This document shows positions 1-5,141 of a DNA stretch of 6,193 nt, piece after piece (the stretch's first letter is position 1; the number at the start of each line of letters is the position of its first letter). A program made the translations under genes and the position numbers. The stretch is taken from positions 1-6,193 of the forward strand of contig JAEYSS010000007.1 in assembly GCA_023434425.1 (NCBI GenBank). The letters run 5' to 3'. Source of the stretch: Pseudomonadota bacterium. GTDB taxonomy: Bacteria > Pseudomonadota > Alphaproteobacteria > Ferrovibrionales > Ferrovibrionaceae. Below the pieces are notes generated by a model. That model was not told the origin of the DNA, made no database searches, and saw only the letters and a program-made list of their open reading frames with translations.

Positions 1-2
1 CT

Positions 3-1445
3 GTCCTGGTCGGTCTGGTTGTCGCGCAGTTCGGCGGTCGGCGCGCGTTCGATAATCGCCGGAGGAATGACGACGCCTTCGGGGCCGAGGCTTTCCAGCG
101 GACGGTTTTCGTTGCGCCAGTGCGACAGCGCATAGACCGTCATCTTGTAGACATCTTTCAGCACGCTGTAGCCGCCGCACATATCGCCATACAGCGTGGC
201 ATAGCCGACCGACATTTCCGACTTGTTGCCGGTGGTCAGCACCATATGGCCGAATTTGTTGCTGAGCGCCATCAGGGTGACGCCGCGGATGCGCGACTGC
301 AGGTTTTCTTCGGTGATATCGGCTTTCGTGTCCTTGAAGGCCGGCGCCAGCATGCCTTCGAAAGCCTCGTAAGCCGGCTCGATCGGAATGGTCTCGTAGG
401 GCACGCCCAGGGCTTTGGCGCAGGCCGCGGCATCGTCCAGGCTGCGCTGCGAGGTGTATTTCGACGGCAGCATCACGCAGCGCACGCGCTCCGGCCCCAG
501 CGCATCCACCGCCACGGCGGCCGACAGCGCGGAATCGATACCGCCCGACAGGCCGAGCACCACGCCGGGAAACCGGTTGCGGTTCACATAGTCGCGCAGG
601 CCGACCACCATGGCCTGATACAGGCTGGACAGATTGTCGAGCGGCTGTTCGATCCGGCCGCGCGCGCAGACCCAGCCGCCGCCTTCGCGGCGCTGCCATT
701 CGGTGACGGTGAGGTCGTCGAGGAAATCAGGCTGACGCACCGGCAGGCTGTGATCGGCATTCAGCACGAAGCCGCCACCGTCGAAGACAAGTTCGTCCTG
801 GCCGCCGGTGCGGTTGACATAGAGCAGCGGCAGGCCGGTTTCGACCACGCGGGCAATGCCGAGCGGCAGCCGCTGGTCCCACTTGTTTGACTCATAGGGC
901 GAGCCGTTCGGCACGATCAGCATTTCGGCGCCGGTCTCGGCCAGACATTCGGCCACATCGGCCTGCCACATGTCTTCGCAGATCATCACGCCGAGACGCA
1001 CACCGCGGAACACCATCGGCCCCGGCAGCGGCCCGACGGCGAAATGACGCTTCTCGTCGAAGACGCCGTAATTCGGCAGTTCATGCTTGTGCCGCACGGC
1101 GACGATCTCGCCGCCATCCAGCAGCAGGGCGGAATTGTACAGATTGCCCTTCTCGCGCCACGGCGAGGTCACCAGCAGGGCCGGGCCGCCGTCTTTCGTC
1201 TGTGCCGCCAGTTCGCGCACGGCGACCTCGCAGGCCTCCTGCACCGAGGGGCGCAGCACCAGGTCTTCGGGCGGATAGCCGATCAGCATCAGCTCGGGAT
1301 AGACCACAAGGTCGGCGCCCTCGGCTGCGGCCCTGGCGCGATAGTCCTCGACCAAGCGGCGATTGCCGGCAATGTCGCCCACGGCCGGGTTGATCTGGGC
1401 CATCGCGATACGAAGACGGTCGAGCGGTGCGGACATGGTCGGCAT
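3..1445 (-). CDS. nadE: Glutamine-dependent NAD+ synthetase, 3'-truncated by the window edge
   Basis: Catalyses the last step of NAD+ synthesis in the cytoplasm: deamido-NAD+ is adenylated with ATP and amidated with ammonia released from glutamine. My minus-strand translation gives 481 residues with two domains. The N-terminal nitrilase-like glutaminase (about 10-270) shows the expected triad: Glu51 in YPELMLIGYPPEDL, Lys120 in RHKHELPNYGVFDE, and Cys156 in GVMICEDMW. The C-terminal synthetase domain has the ATP-pyrophosphatase loop SGGIDS (300-305), then TGNKSEMSVGYATLYGDM (from about 406) and the late motif APTAELRDNQTDQD at the edge. Family members are roughly 540-560 residues, so some 60-80 C-terminal residues lie outside the window; I see no frameshift. 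Two in-frame ATGs compete, at 1445 and 1436. I chose 1445 because a weak GGA lies 5 nt upstream; the downstream one gives MSAPLDRLRIAMAQ, also plausible. It is transcribed divergently from the phasin gene. The family call is near certain; the exact start is not. Confidence 0.96.
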   Translation of the reverse strand, partial: MPTMSAPLDRLRIAMAQINPAVGDIAGNRRLVEDYRARAAAEGADLVVYPELMLIGYPPEDLVLRPSVQEACEVAVRELAAQTKDGGPALLVTSPWREKGNLYNSALLLDGGEIVAVRHKHELPNYGVFDEKRHFAVGPLPGPMVFRGVRLGVMICEDMWQADVAECLAETGAEMLIVPNGSPYESNKWDQRLPLGIARVVETGLPLLYVNRTGGQDELVFDGGGFVLNADHSLPVRQPDFLDDLTVTEWQRREGGGWVCARGRIEQPLDNLSSLYQAMVVGLRDYVNRNRFPGVVLGLSGGIDSALSAAVAVDALGPERVRCVMLPSKYTSQRSLDDAAACAKALGVPYETIPIEPAYEAFEGMLAPAFKDTKADITEENLQSRIRGVTLMALSNKFGHMVLTTGNKSEMSVGYATLYGDMCGGYSVLKDVYKMTVYALSHWRNENRPLESLGPEGVVIPPAIIERAPTAELRDNQTDQD

Positions 1446-1451
1446 TGAAGT

Positions 1452-1488
1452 CCGTAAGTCGTGGGGAAACGGATACTTACCCTTACGG
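1452..1488. repeat. Inverted repeat in the presumed nadE leader
   Basis: CCGTAAG (1452-1458) and CTTACGG (1482-1488) are perfect 7-bp inverted arms separated by 23 nt. Read on the minus strand, the distal arm sits in CCCGTAAGGGTAAG, so the GTAAG core is repeated in tandem there. It lies just upstream of the nadE start codon and could be an RNA hairpin or a dimeric operator. It matches no NAD-regulator site I can confidently recall. Confidence 0.4.
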
Positions 1489-1503
1489 GCAGGTCATCAC
1501 AAG

Positions 1504-1515
1504 GCAATCCGGAGT
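1504..1515. repeat. 12-bp direct repeat, copy 1
   Basis: GCAATCCGGAGT is repeated perfectly at 1608-1619, 104 bp away. Flanking bases differ (G versus C before, G versus T after), so the identity is limited to these 12 bases. It overlaps the possible nadE -10. A perfect 12-mer is unlikely by chance within about 300 bp, so a protein binding site is plausible, but the regulator is unknown. Confidence 0.5.
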
Positions 1516-1518
1516 GTA
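1513..1518 (-). promoter_or_regulatory. Possible -10 element for nadE
   Basis: On the minus strand this reads TACACT, matching four of six positions of the sigma-70 -10 consensus TATAAT. No good -35 hexamer lies 16-18 bp upstream. The first copy of the 12-bp direct repeat (1504-1515) overlaps it and would cover the implied start point, as an operator might. Weak evidence; position is the main support. Confidence 0.25.
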
Positions 1519-1607
1519 ACCCAGCATCCCGGCGGCGGACAGGGCTGCGGCGCAGAGACGGCGCAGTTCCCCGGGAAAACGGCAAAAAAAACCGCGCACT
1601 GCCGCTC

Positions 1608-1637
1608 GCAATCCGGAGTTGCGCGCGAGACTCCGGA
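1608..1637. repeat. 12-bp direct repeat copy 2 fused to an 8-bp inverted repeat
   Basis: The second copy of GCAATCCGGAGT spans 1608-1619. Its last eight bases, TCCGGAGT (1612-1619), pair perfectly with ACTCCGGA (1630-1637) across a 10-nt spacer. The core octamer therefore occurs three times in the intergenic region, twice direct and once inverted. The second arm ends 14 bp before the FNR-type box. No T-run follows on the plus strand, so an operator is more likely than a terminator. Confidence 0.5.
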
Positions 1638-1651
1638 ACAACGAATGATGC

Positions 1652-1665
1652 TTGACGCCGATCAA
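1652..1665. promoter_or_regulatory. FNR/FixK/CRP-superfamily binding box upstream of phasin-phaC
   Basis: The sequence TTGAC-GCCG-ATCAA fits the FNR/FixK/Anr consensus TTGAT-N4-ATCAA at nine of ten half-site bases; C in place of the fifth-position T is common in alphaproteobacterial sites. It is centred between 1658 and 1659, about 90 bp before the phasin start codon and about 220 bp from the nadE start. A -10-like hexamer at 1687-1692 places the centre close to -41.5 from the expected start point near 1699-1700, the usual class II activator position. Regulators of this family respond to low oxygen or redox signals, so oxygen-dependent expression of the PHA genes is the natural inference. The left half also resembles a -35 element (TTGACG). 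Confidence 0.65.
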
Positions 1666-1686
1666 TGACAGGCGCGCTGTATCGGC

Positions 1687-1692
1687 GATACT
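1687..1692 (+). promoter_or_regulatory. Possible -10 element for the phasin-phaC transcript
   Basis: GATACT matches four of six positions of TATAAT. The implied start near 1699-1700 would put the centre of the FNR-type box at about -41.5 and leave a leader of roughly 48 nt before the phasin ATG. A factor-independent alternative would use TTGACG (1652-1657) as -35, but no good -10 lies 16-18 bp from it. Confidence 0.35.
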
Positions 1693-1747
1693 GGCGCTGC
1701 ACCCGCATTGCTCATCCGCAGTTCCCGAACGACCGCTGGAGGATCTC

Positions 1748-2200
1748 ATGCCCGCAACACAGACCGCTGCCGCCAAAACCGCCCTTCCCGATGTCTCGGT
1801 ACTGGCCGCCAATTTCGCTGAAACGCAGGAACGCAACGCCGCCACCTTCCTGCGCGTCTGCGACACCGTCAGCAAGACGATGCAGGAAATCTGGGACAAC
1901 GAGCCCGAGCTGTTCCGGCTGGAAGCCGACCAGATGCTGCAGACTCTGAAGCCGGCCGAGGCCGCCACACCGGCGGCGGCGTTGCTGGCCCAGTGCGAGC
2001 AGTTGCACCAGAATGCCGACCGCATGGTCGCCCGCATGCGTCATATCAACGATCTGGCCTGGAATTGCGGCTGGCGCGTCGCCGCGATCTATGCCGAGGC
2101 GCTGCAGGATATGTGGAAGCAGCCTGAGACCGCAGCACCGGCCCCGGCCCCGGCACCGGCACCGGCACCGGCACCGGCAGGAAAAGCCAAGGCCGCATGA
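1748..2200 (+). CDS. Phasin-like PHA granule-associated protein with Ala-Pro tail
   Basis: A protein of 150 residues. The body (about 15-125) is predicted to be mostly helical and amphipathic, free of membrane segments and signal peptide, with stretches such as NFAETQERNAATFLRVCDT and DNEPELFRLEADQ that resemble phasin-family helices. Seven Ala-Pro dipeptides follow (130-143), then a short basic end, GKAKAA. Phasins coat polyhydroxyalkanoate granules and affect their number, size and synthase activity; alanine/proline-rich tails occur in several granule proteins. The start at 1748 is supported by GGAGG (1738-1742) 5 nt upstream; the frame stays open back to 1652, but that TTG lies in the regulatory box. 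Its stop codon overlaps the phaC start (ATGA), implying translational coupling and one transcript. Sequence resemblance alone is modest; the phaC partner makes the call likely. A different PhaC-associated accessory protein is the main alternative. Confidence 0.65.
   Translation: MPATQTAAAKTALPDVSVLAANFAETQERNAATFLRVCDTVSKTMQEIWDNEPELFRLEADQMLQTLKPAEAATPAAALLAQCEQLHQNADRMVARMRHINDLAWNCGWRVAAIYAEALQDMWKQPETAAPAPAPAPAPAPAPAGKAKAA
2135..2176 (+). repeat. Tandem hexanucleotide repeat encoding (Ala-Pro)7
   Basis: Seven consecutive hexamers: one GCACCG, two GCCCCG, then four identical GCACCG, followed by a partial GCA. Each encodes Ala-Pro in the phasin-like gene, residues 130-143. Gain or loss of whole units keeps the frame and the ATGA junction with phaC, so copy number could vary between strains. 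The four identical units are the most slippage-prone part. Confidence 0.9.
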
Positions 2201-4002
2201 CCGACGCAAGCCCGTTGCGGCGCCAGCAAAAAGCCCTGCCCGGCGCCGCAGCCAGCGAGCCTGACTTCGGCGCAGAGCTGGCCCGCACCATCGACCGCAT
2301 GCTGCATGCCCAGGCCGGCCGACTGACCGGAGGACTGGCGCCATCCGCCTTATGGGCCGCGTATCTCGACTGGGCCGGCCATCTGGCGCTGTCACCCGGG
2401 CAGCAGGTCTTTCTGGCGATGAAAGCTGCCCGCAAGCTGGCACGGTTGACCGGGTACATGACGCGCTGTGCGCTGCAGTCAGGGGCGGCGGAAGGTTGCA
2501 TCGCACCATTGCCGCAGGACCGCCGCTTTGCCGGCGAAGCTTGGCGGCAATGGCCATACAGCGTGATGAGCCAGGCCTTTCTGCTGCAGCAGCAGTGGTG
2601 GCACAACGCCACGACCTGCCTGCCCAGCATGACGCAGCAGCATCGCAATCAGGTCGAATTCGCCTCGCGCCAGATTCTCGACATGATGGCGCCATCGAAT
2701 TTCCTGTTCACGAATCCCGAAGTCCTGCAGCGCACGATGCAGGAAGGCGGCCAGAACCTTGTGCGCGGCTGGAAGAACCTGATCGACGACTGGCAGCGCG
2801 CCGTCAGCGGCCGCAAGCCGGCCGGCATGGAAGGCTTCGAAGTCGGCCGCACGCTGGCGGTCACCCCGGGCAAGGTGGTGTATCGCAACCGCCTGATCGA
2901 ACTGATCCAGTATACGCCGCAGACCGGCAAGGTTCACCCCGAACCGATCCTGATCGTGCCGGCCTGGATCATGAAATACTACATCCTCGATCTGTCGCAG
3001 CAGAACTCGCTGGTCAACTACCTGGTCGGTCTGGGCCATACCGTCTTCATCATCTCGTGGAAGAATCCCGATGCCGGCGACCGCGATCTGGGGATGGAGG
3101 ATTACCGGCGGCTGGGCGTGATGGCCGCACTGGATGCGGTCTCCGCCATCGTGCCGAAGCGGAAGATTCATGCGGCCGGCTACTGTCTGGGTGGCACGCT
3201 GCTGCTGATCGCCGCGGCGGCGATGGCGCGCGACACCGATGAACGCCTGCAGAGCCTGACCCTGCTCGCGGCGCAGGCGGATTTCACCGAGGCCGGCGAA
3301 CTGACGCTGTTCATCAACGAAAGCCAGCTGGCATTCCTTGAAGACATCATGTGGCAGCAGGGCTATCTCGATGCCCGGCAGATGGCCGGCGCCTTCCAGA
3401 TCCTGCGCTCCAACGACCTGATCTGGTCGAAGCTGGTGCACGACTACATGATGGGCGAGCGACGCCCGCCGAACGATCTTGCCGCCTGGAATGCCGATGC
3501 GACCCGCATGCCCTATCGCATGCATTCGGAATATCTGCGCCAGTTGTTCCTGCAGAACGATCTGGCGGAGGGCCGTTTCAGGGTCGGCGACAGGCCGGTG
3601 GCGCTGACCGACATCCGGGTTCCGGTTTTCGCCGTCGGCACGGCCTGGGACCATGTCGCGCCCTGGCATTCGGTCTACAAGATCCACCTGCTGACCGATA
3701 CCGATGTCACCTTCCTGCTCACCACCGGCGGGCACAATGCCGGTATCGTGGCAGAGCCCGGCGGCAGCGGTGACCGGCGCAGCTACCAGCTGATGGAGAA
3801 GCGCAGCCACGACCGCCATCTCGGCCCCGAGGACTGGCTGGCCGCGGCGCCGCGGCATGATGGATCGTGGTGGCCGGCCTGGCAGCGCTGGCTGGCCGGT
3901 CATTCCGCCGTCGCGGATGTACTGCCACCCAGCCTGGGCAACGCGCCGGCCGGCTATCCCGCACTGGGCGACGCGCCGGGCAGTTACGTCCTGGTGCCCT
4001 AG
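2197..4002 (+). CDS. phaC: Class I-like polyhydroxyalkanoate synthase
   Basis: Polymerises (R)-3-hydroxyacyl-CoA, probably mainly 3-hydroxybutyryl-CoA, into PHA at the granule surface and releases CoA. The 601 residues are typical of class I enzymes. A PHBC_N-type segment (about 30-70, DRMLHAQAGRLTGGLAPSAL) precedes the PhaC N-terminal domain (about 108-280, starting DRRFAGEAW) and an alpha/beta-hydrolase core. The lipase-like box is GYCLGG (328-333) with nucleophile Cys330. Asp485 (AWDHVAPW) and His513 (GGHNAGIV) complete the triad, with spacing close to the Cupriavidus necator enzyme (319/480/508). Trp410 in NDLIW corresponds to its conserved Trp425. The C-terminus, ending GDAPGSYVLVP, is that of an alphaproteobacterial subfamily rather than the canonical PhaC1 ending. 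The start overlaps the phasin stop; only a weak AAGG lies 4 nt upstream, so translation probably depends on coupling. Substrate chain length cannot be read from sequence. All key residues are present, so it should be active. Confidence 0.95.
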   Translation: MTDASPLRRQQKALPGAAASEPDFGAELARTIDRMLHAQAGRLTGGLAPSALWAAYLDWAGHLALSPGQQVFLAMKAARKLARLTGYMTRCALQSGAAEGCIAPLPQDRRFAGEAWRQWPYSVMSQAFLLQQQWWHNATTCLPSMTQQHRNQVEFASRQILDMMAPSNFLFTNPEVLQRTMQEGGQNLVRGWKNLIDDWQRAVSGRKPAGMEGFEVGRTLAVTPGKVVYRNRLIELIQYTPQTGKVHPEPILIVPAWIMKYYILDLSQQNSLVNYLVGLGHTVFIISWKNPDAGDRDLGMEDYRRLGVMAALDAVSAIVPKRKIHAAGYCLGGTLLLIAAAAMARDTDERLQSLTLLAAQADFTEAGELTLFINESQLAFLEDIMWQQGYLDARQMAGAFQILRSNDLIWSKLVHDYMMGERRPPNDLAAWNADATRMPYRMHSEYLRQLFLQNDLAEGRFRVGDRPVALTDIRVPVFAVGTAWDHVAPWHSVYKIHLLTDTDVTFLLTTGGHNAGIVAEPGGSGDRRSYQLMEKRSHDRHLGPEDWLAAAPRHDGSWWPAWQRWLAGHSAVADVLPPSLGNAPAGYPALGDAPGSYVLVP

Positions 4003-4088
4003 GGGTCTGCCGCAACGTCAGCCACACTCGCCTCTTCCTTACGGCGGCGAATCTGCCTTTACTACGACCTCGCGACAGGGAGGTCGAG

Positions 4089-5096
4089 ATGACGAAGAAC
4101 ACGCAGGTTCTGATGAAACAGCACCCGAAGGGTGCGGTGACCGAGCAGGATTTCGAAATCGTCCAGCGCGACATCCCGAAGCCCGGCCCGGACCAGGTGC
4201 TGGTGCGCAACATCTACCTCTCGCTCGACCCCTATATGCGGGGCCGCATGGATCCCGTGCGCTCCTACGCGGCGCATCTCAATCCCGGCGACATGATGGG
4301 CGGCGGCACCGTCGGCCAGGTGATCGAAAGCAACATCGAAAAGCTGCCGGTCGGAACCTATGTGAACGGCATGCTGGGCTGGCAGGAATATGCCGTCGCA
4401 AAGGCCAACGAGCTGCGCGTGCTGGATCCCAAGGTGGCGCCGATCCCCACCGCGCTGGGCGTGCTGGGCATGCCGGGCTGCACGGCGCATTACGGCCTGA
4501 TGCAGATTGGCGAACCGAAAGCCGGCGAGACCGTGGTGGTGTCGGCCGCCAGCGGCGCGGTCGGTTCGGTGGTCGGCCAGATCGCGAAGATCAAAGGCTG
4601 TCGCGTGGTCGGCATCGCCGGCGGCAAGGACAAGTGCGACTATGTGGTGAACGAACTGGGCTTCGATGCCTGCATCGACTACAAGGCCGGCGACATGCAG
4701 GCCGCTTTCAAGGCGGCGACGCCGGATCGCGTCGATGTCTATTTCGAGAATGTCGGCGGCGAGATCATGGAAATGGTGTTCGGGCGGCTGAACGCCTTCT
4801 CGCGCGTTGCCATCTGCGGCCTGATCTCGGGCTATGACGGCAAGCAGCATGCCTTCACCGGCATGCGCCACATTCTCGTCAACCGTGCAAAAGTACAGGG
4901 CTTCATCATCTCCGAGCATATGGGTTACTGGCCCGGCGCCATCGGCGAGATGGCCGGCTGGATCAGGGAAGGCAAGCTGAAATACAGGGAAGACATCGCC
5001 GAGGGCCTGACCAGCGCGCCCAAGGCTTTCCTCGGGCTTCTCACTGGCAAAAATTTCGGCAAGCAACTGGTGCGCGTGAGCCCGGAAAAGCTGTAA
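4089..5096 (+). CDS. NADP-dependent MDR-family oxidoreductase (CurA/PTGR-like, zinc-independent)
   Basis: 335 residues of the leukotriene B4 12-hydroxydehydrogenase/curcumin reductase branch of medium-chain dehydrogenases, which reduce the C=C bond of alpha,beta-unsaturated ketones and aldehydes with NADPH in the cytoplasm. The N-terminal domain carries the signature NIYLSLDPYMRGRM (41-54). The Rossmann nucleotide-binding segment has AASGAVGSVVG (153-163), followed by GIAGGKDKCDY (from 175), whose Lys180 and Lys182 suit the NADPH 2'-phosphate. DVYFENVGG and a C-terminal GKNFGKQLVRVSP complete the family pattern. Zinc ligands of classical alcohol dehydrogenases are absent, as expected. GGGAGG (4078-4083) sits 5 nt before the ATG and fixes the start, although the frame is open further upstream inside phaC. 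The 86-bp gap after phaC holds no clear terminator or promoter, so read-through from phaC is possible. The true substrate is unknown; a link to PHA metabolism is not shown. Confidence 0.92.
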   Translation: MTKNTQVLMKQHPKGAVTEQDFEIVQRDIPKPGPDQVLVRNIYLSLDPYMRGRMDPVRSYAAHLNPGDMMGGGTVGQVIESNIEKLPVGTYVNGMLGWQEYAVAKANELRVLDPKVAPIPTALGVLGMPGCTAHYGLMQIGEPKAGETVVVSAASGAVGSVVGQIAKIKGCRVVGIAGGKDKCDYVVNELGFDACIDYKAGDMQAAFKAATPDRVDVYFENVGGEIMEMVFGRLNAFSRVAICGLISGYDGKQHAFTGMRHILVNRAKVQGFIISEHMGYWPGAIGEMAGWIREGKLKYREDIAEGLTSAPKAFLGLLTGKNFGKQLVRVSPEKL

Positions 5097-5103
5097 CCTC
5101 CGC

Positions 5104-5135
5104 CCCAAGAGTTTCCAGAAAGCCCTTGGGAGGGG
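5104..5135 (+). promoter_or_regulatory. Hairpin overlapping the Shine-Dalgarno sequence of the solute-binding protein gene
   Basis: CCCAAG (5104-5109) pairs perfectly with CTTGGG (5125-5130), enclosing a 15-nt loop. Three further pairs beyond two mismatches (5099-5101 with 5133-5135, one of them G-U) could extend it. The right side runs into the strong Shine-Dalgarno GGGAGGGG (5128-5135), which lies 6 nt before the ATG at 5142. If folded, the hairpin would partly mask ribosome access. It is not followed by a T-run, so it is unlikely to be an intrinsic terminator for the oxidoreductase gene. Confidence 0.4.
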
Positions 5136-5141
5136 ATTAGT

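Larger units (their letters stand above)
1446..1747. other. Divergent intergenic region between nadE and the phasin-phaC pair
   Basis: About 300 bp with no convincing gene. Short open frames crossing it have no recognisable product and look like GC-driven chance frames. It contains, left to right: an inverted repeat in the presumed nadE leader (1452-1488), a possible nadE -10 on the minus strand (1513-1518), the first copy of a 12-bp direct repeat (1504-1515), an eight-A tract (1584-1591), the second repeat copy plus an inverted third copy of its core (1608-1637), an FNR/FixK-type box (1652-1665), a possible -10 for the phasin gene (1687-1692), and the phasin Shine-Dalgarno sequence (1738-1742). 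The density of symmetric motifs suggests that both flanking genes are regulated from here. Confidence 0.8.

Noticed and set aside
120..1448. Plus-strand open frames across the nadE region
   Set aside because: They lie antisense to nadE, whose minus-strand translation shows all glutaminase and synthetase motifs without interruption.
1584..1637. Eight-A tract next to the 8-bp inverted repeat as an intrinsic terminator on the minus strand
   Set aside because: About 20 nt separate the stem from the T-run on that strand, and no gene ends there; it lies upstream of divergent genes.
1652..1747. N-terminal extension of the phasin-like protein starting at the TTG at 1652
   Set aside because: That codon is the first half-site of the FNR-type box and has no ribosome binding site, whereas the ATG at 1748 has a well-spaced GGAGG.
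1712..2695. Minus-strand open frame across the phasin gene and the start of phaC
   Set aside because: The translation is dominated by Arg, Cys and Gly runs produced by the complement of the Ala-Pro repeat and GC-rich codons.
2479..3903. Long minus-strand open frame (474 codons) opposite phaC
   Set aside because: It is antisense to a gene with intact family motifs. Its translation is rich in His, Arg, Gly and Gln with no recognisable domain, as expected for the shadow of GC-rich codons.
3934..3993. Apparent 30-nt imperfect tandem duplication at the end of phaC (LGNAPAGY then LGDAPGSY)
   Set aside because: Both segments fit the normal C-terminal pattern of this PhaC subfamily as I recall it, so a recent duplication is not needed to explain the similarity.
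3867..4088. Upstream extension of the oxidoreductase frame into phaC
   Set aside because: The family N-terminus and a strong GGGAGG both fit the ATG at 4089; the extension only reads phaC in another frame.
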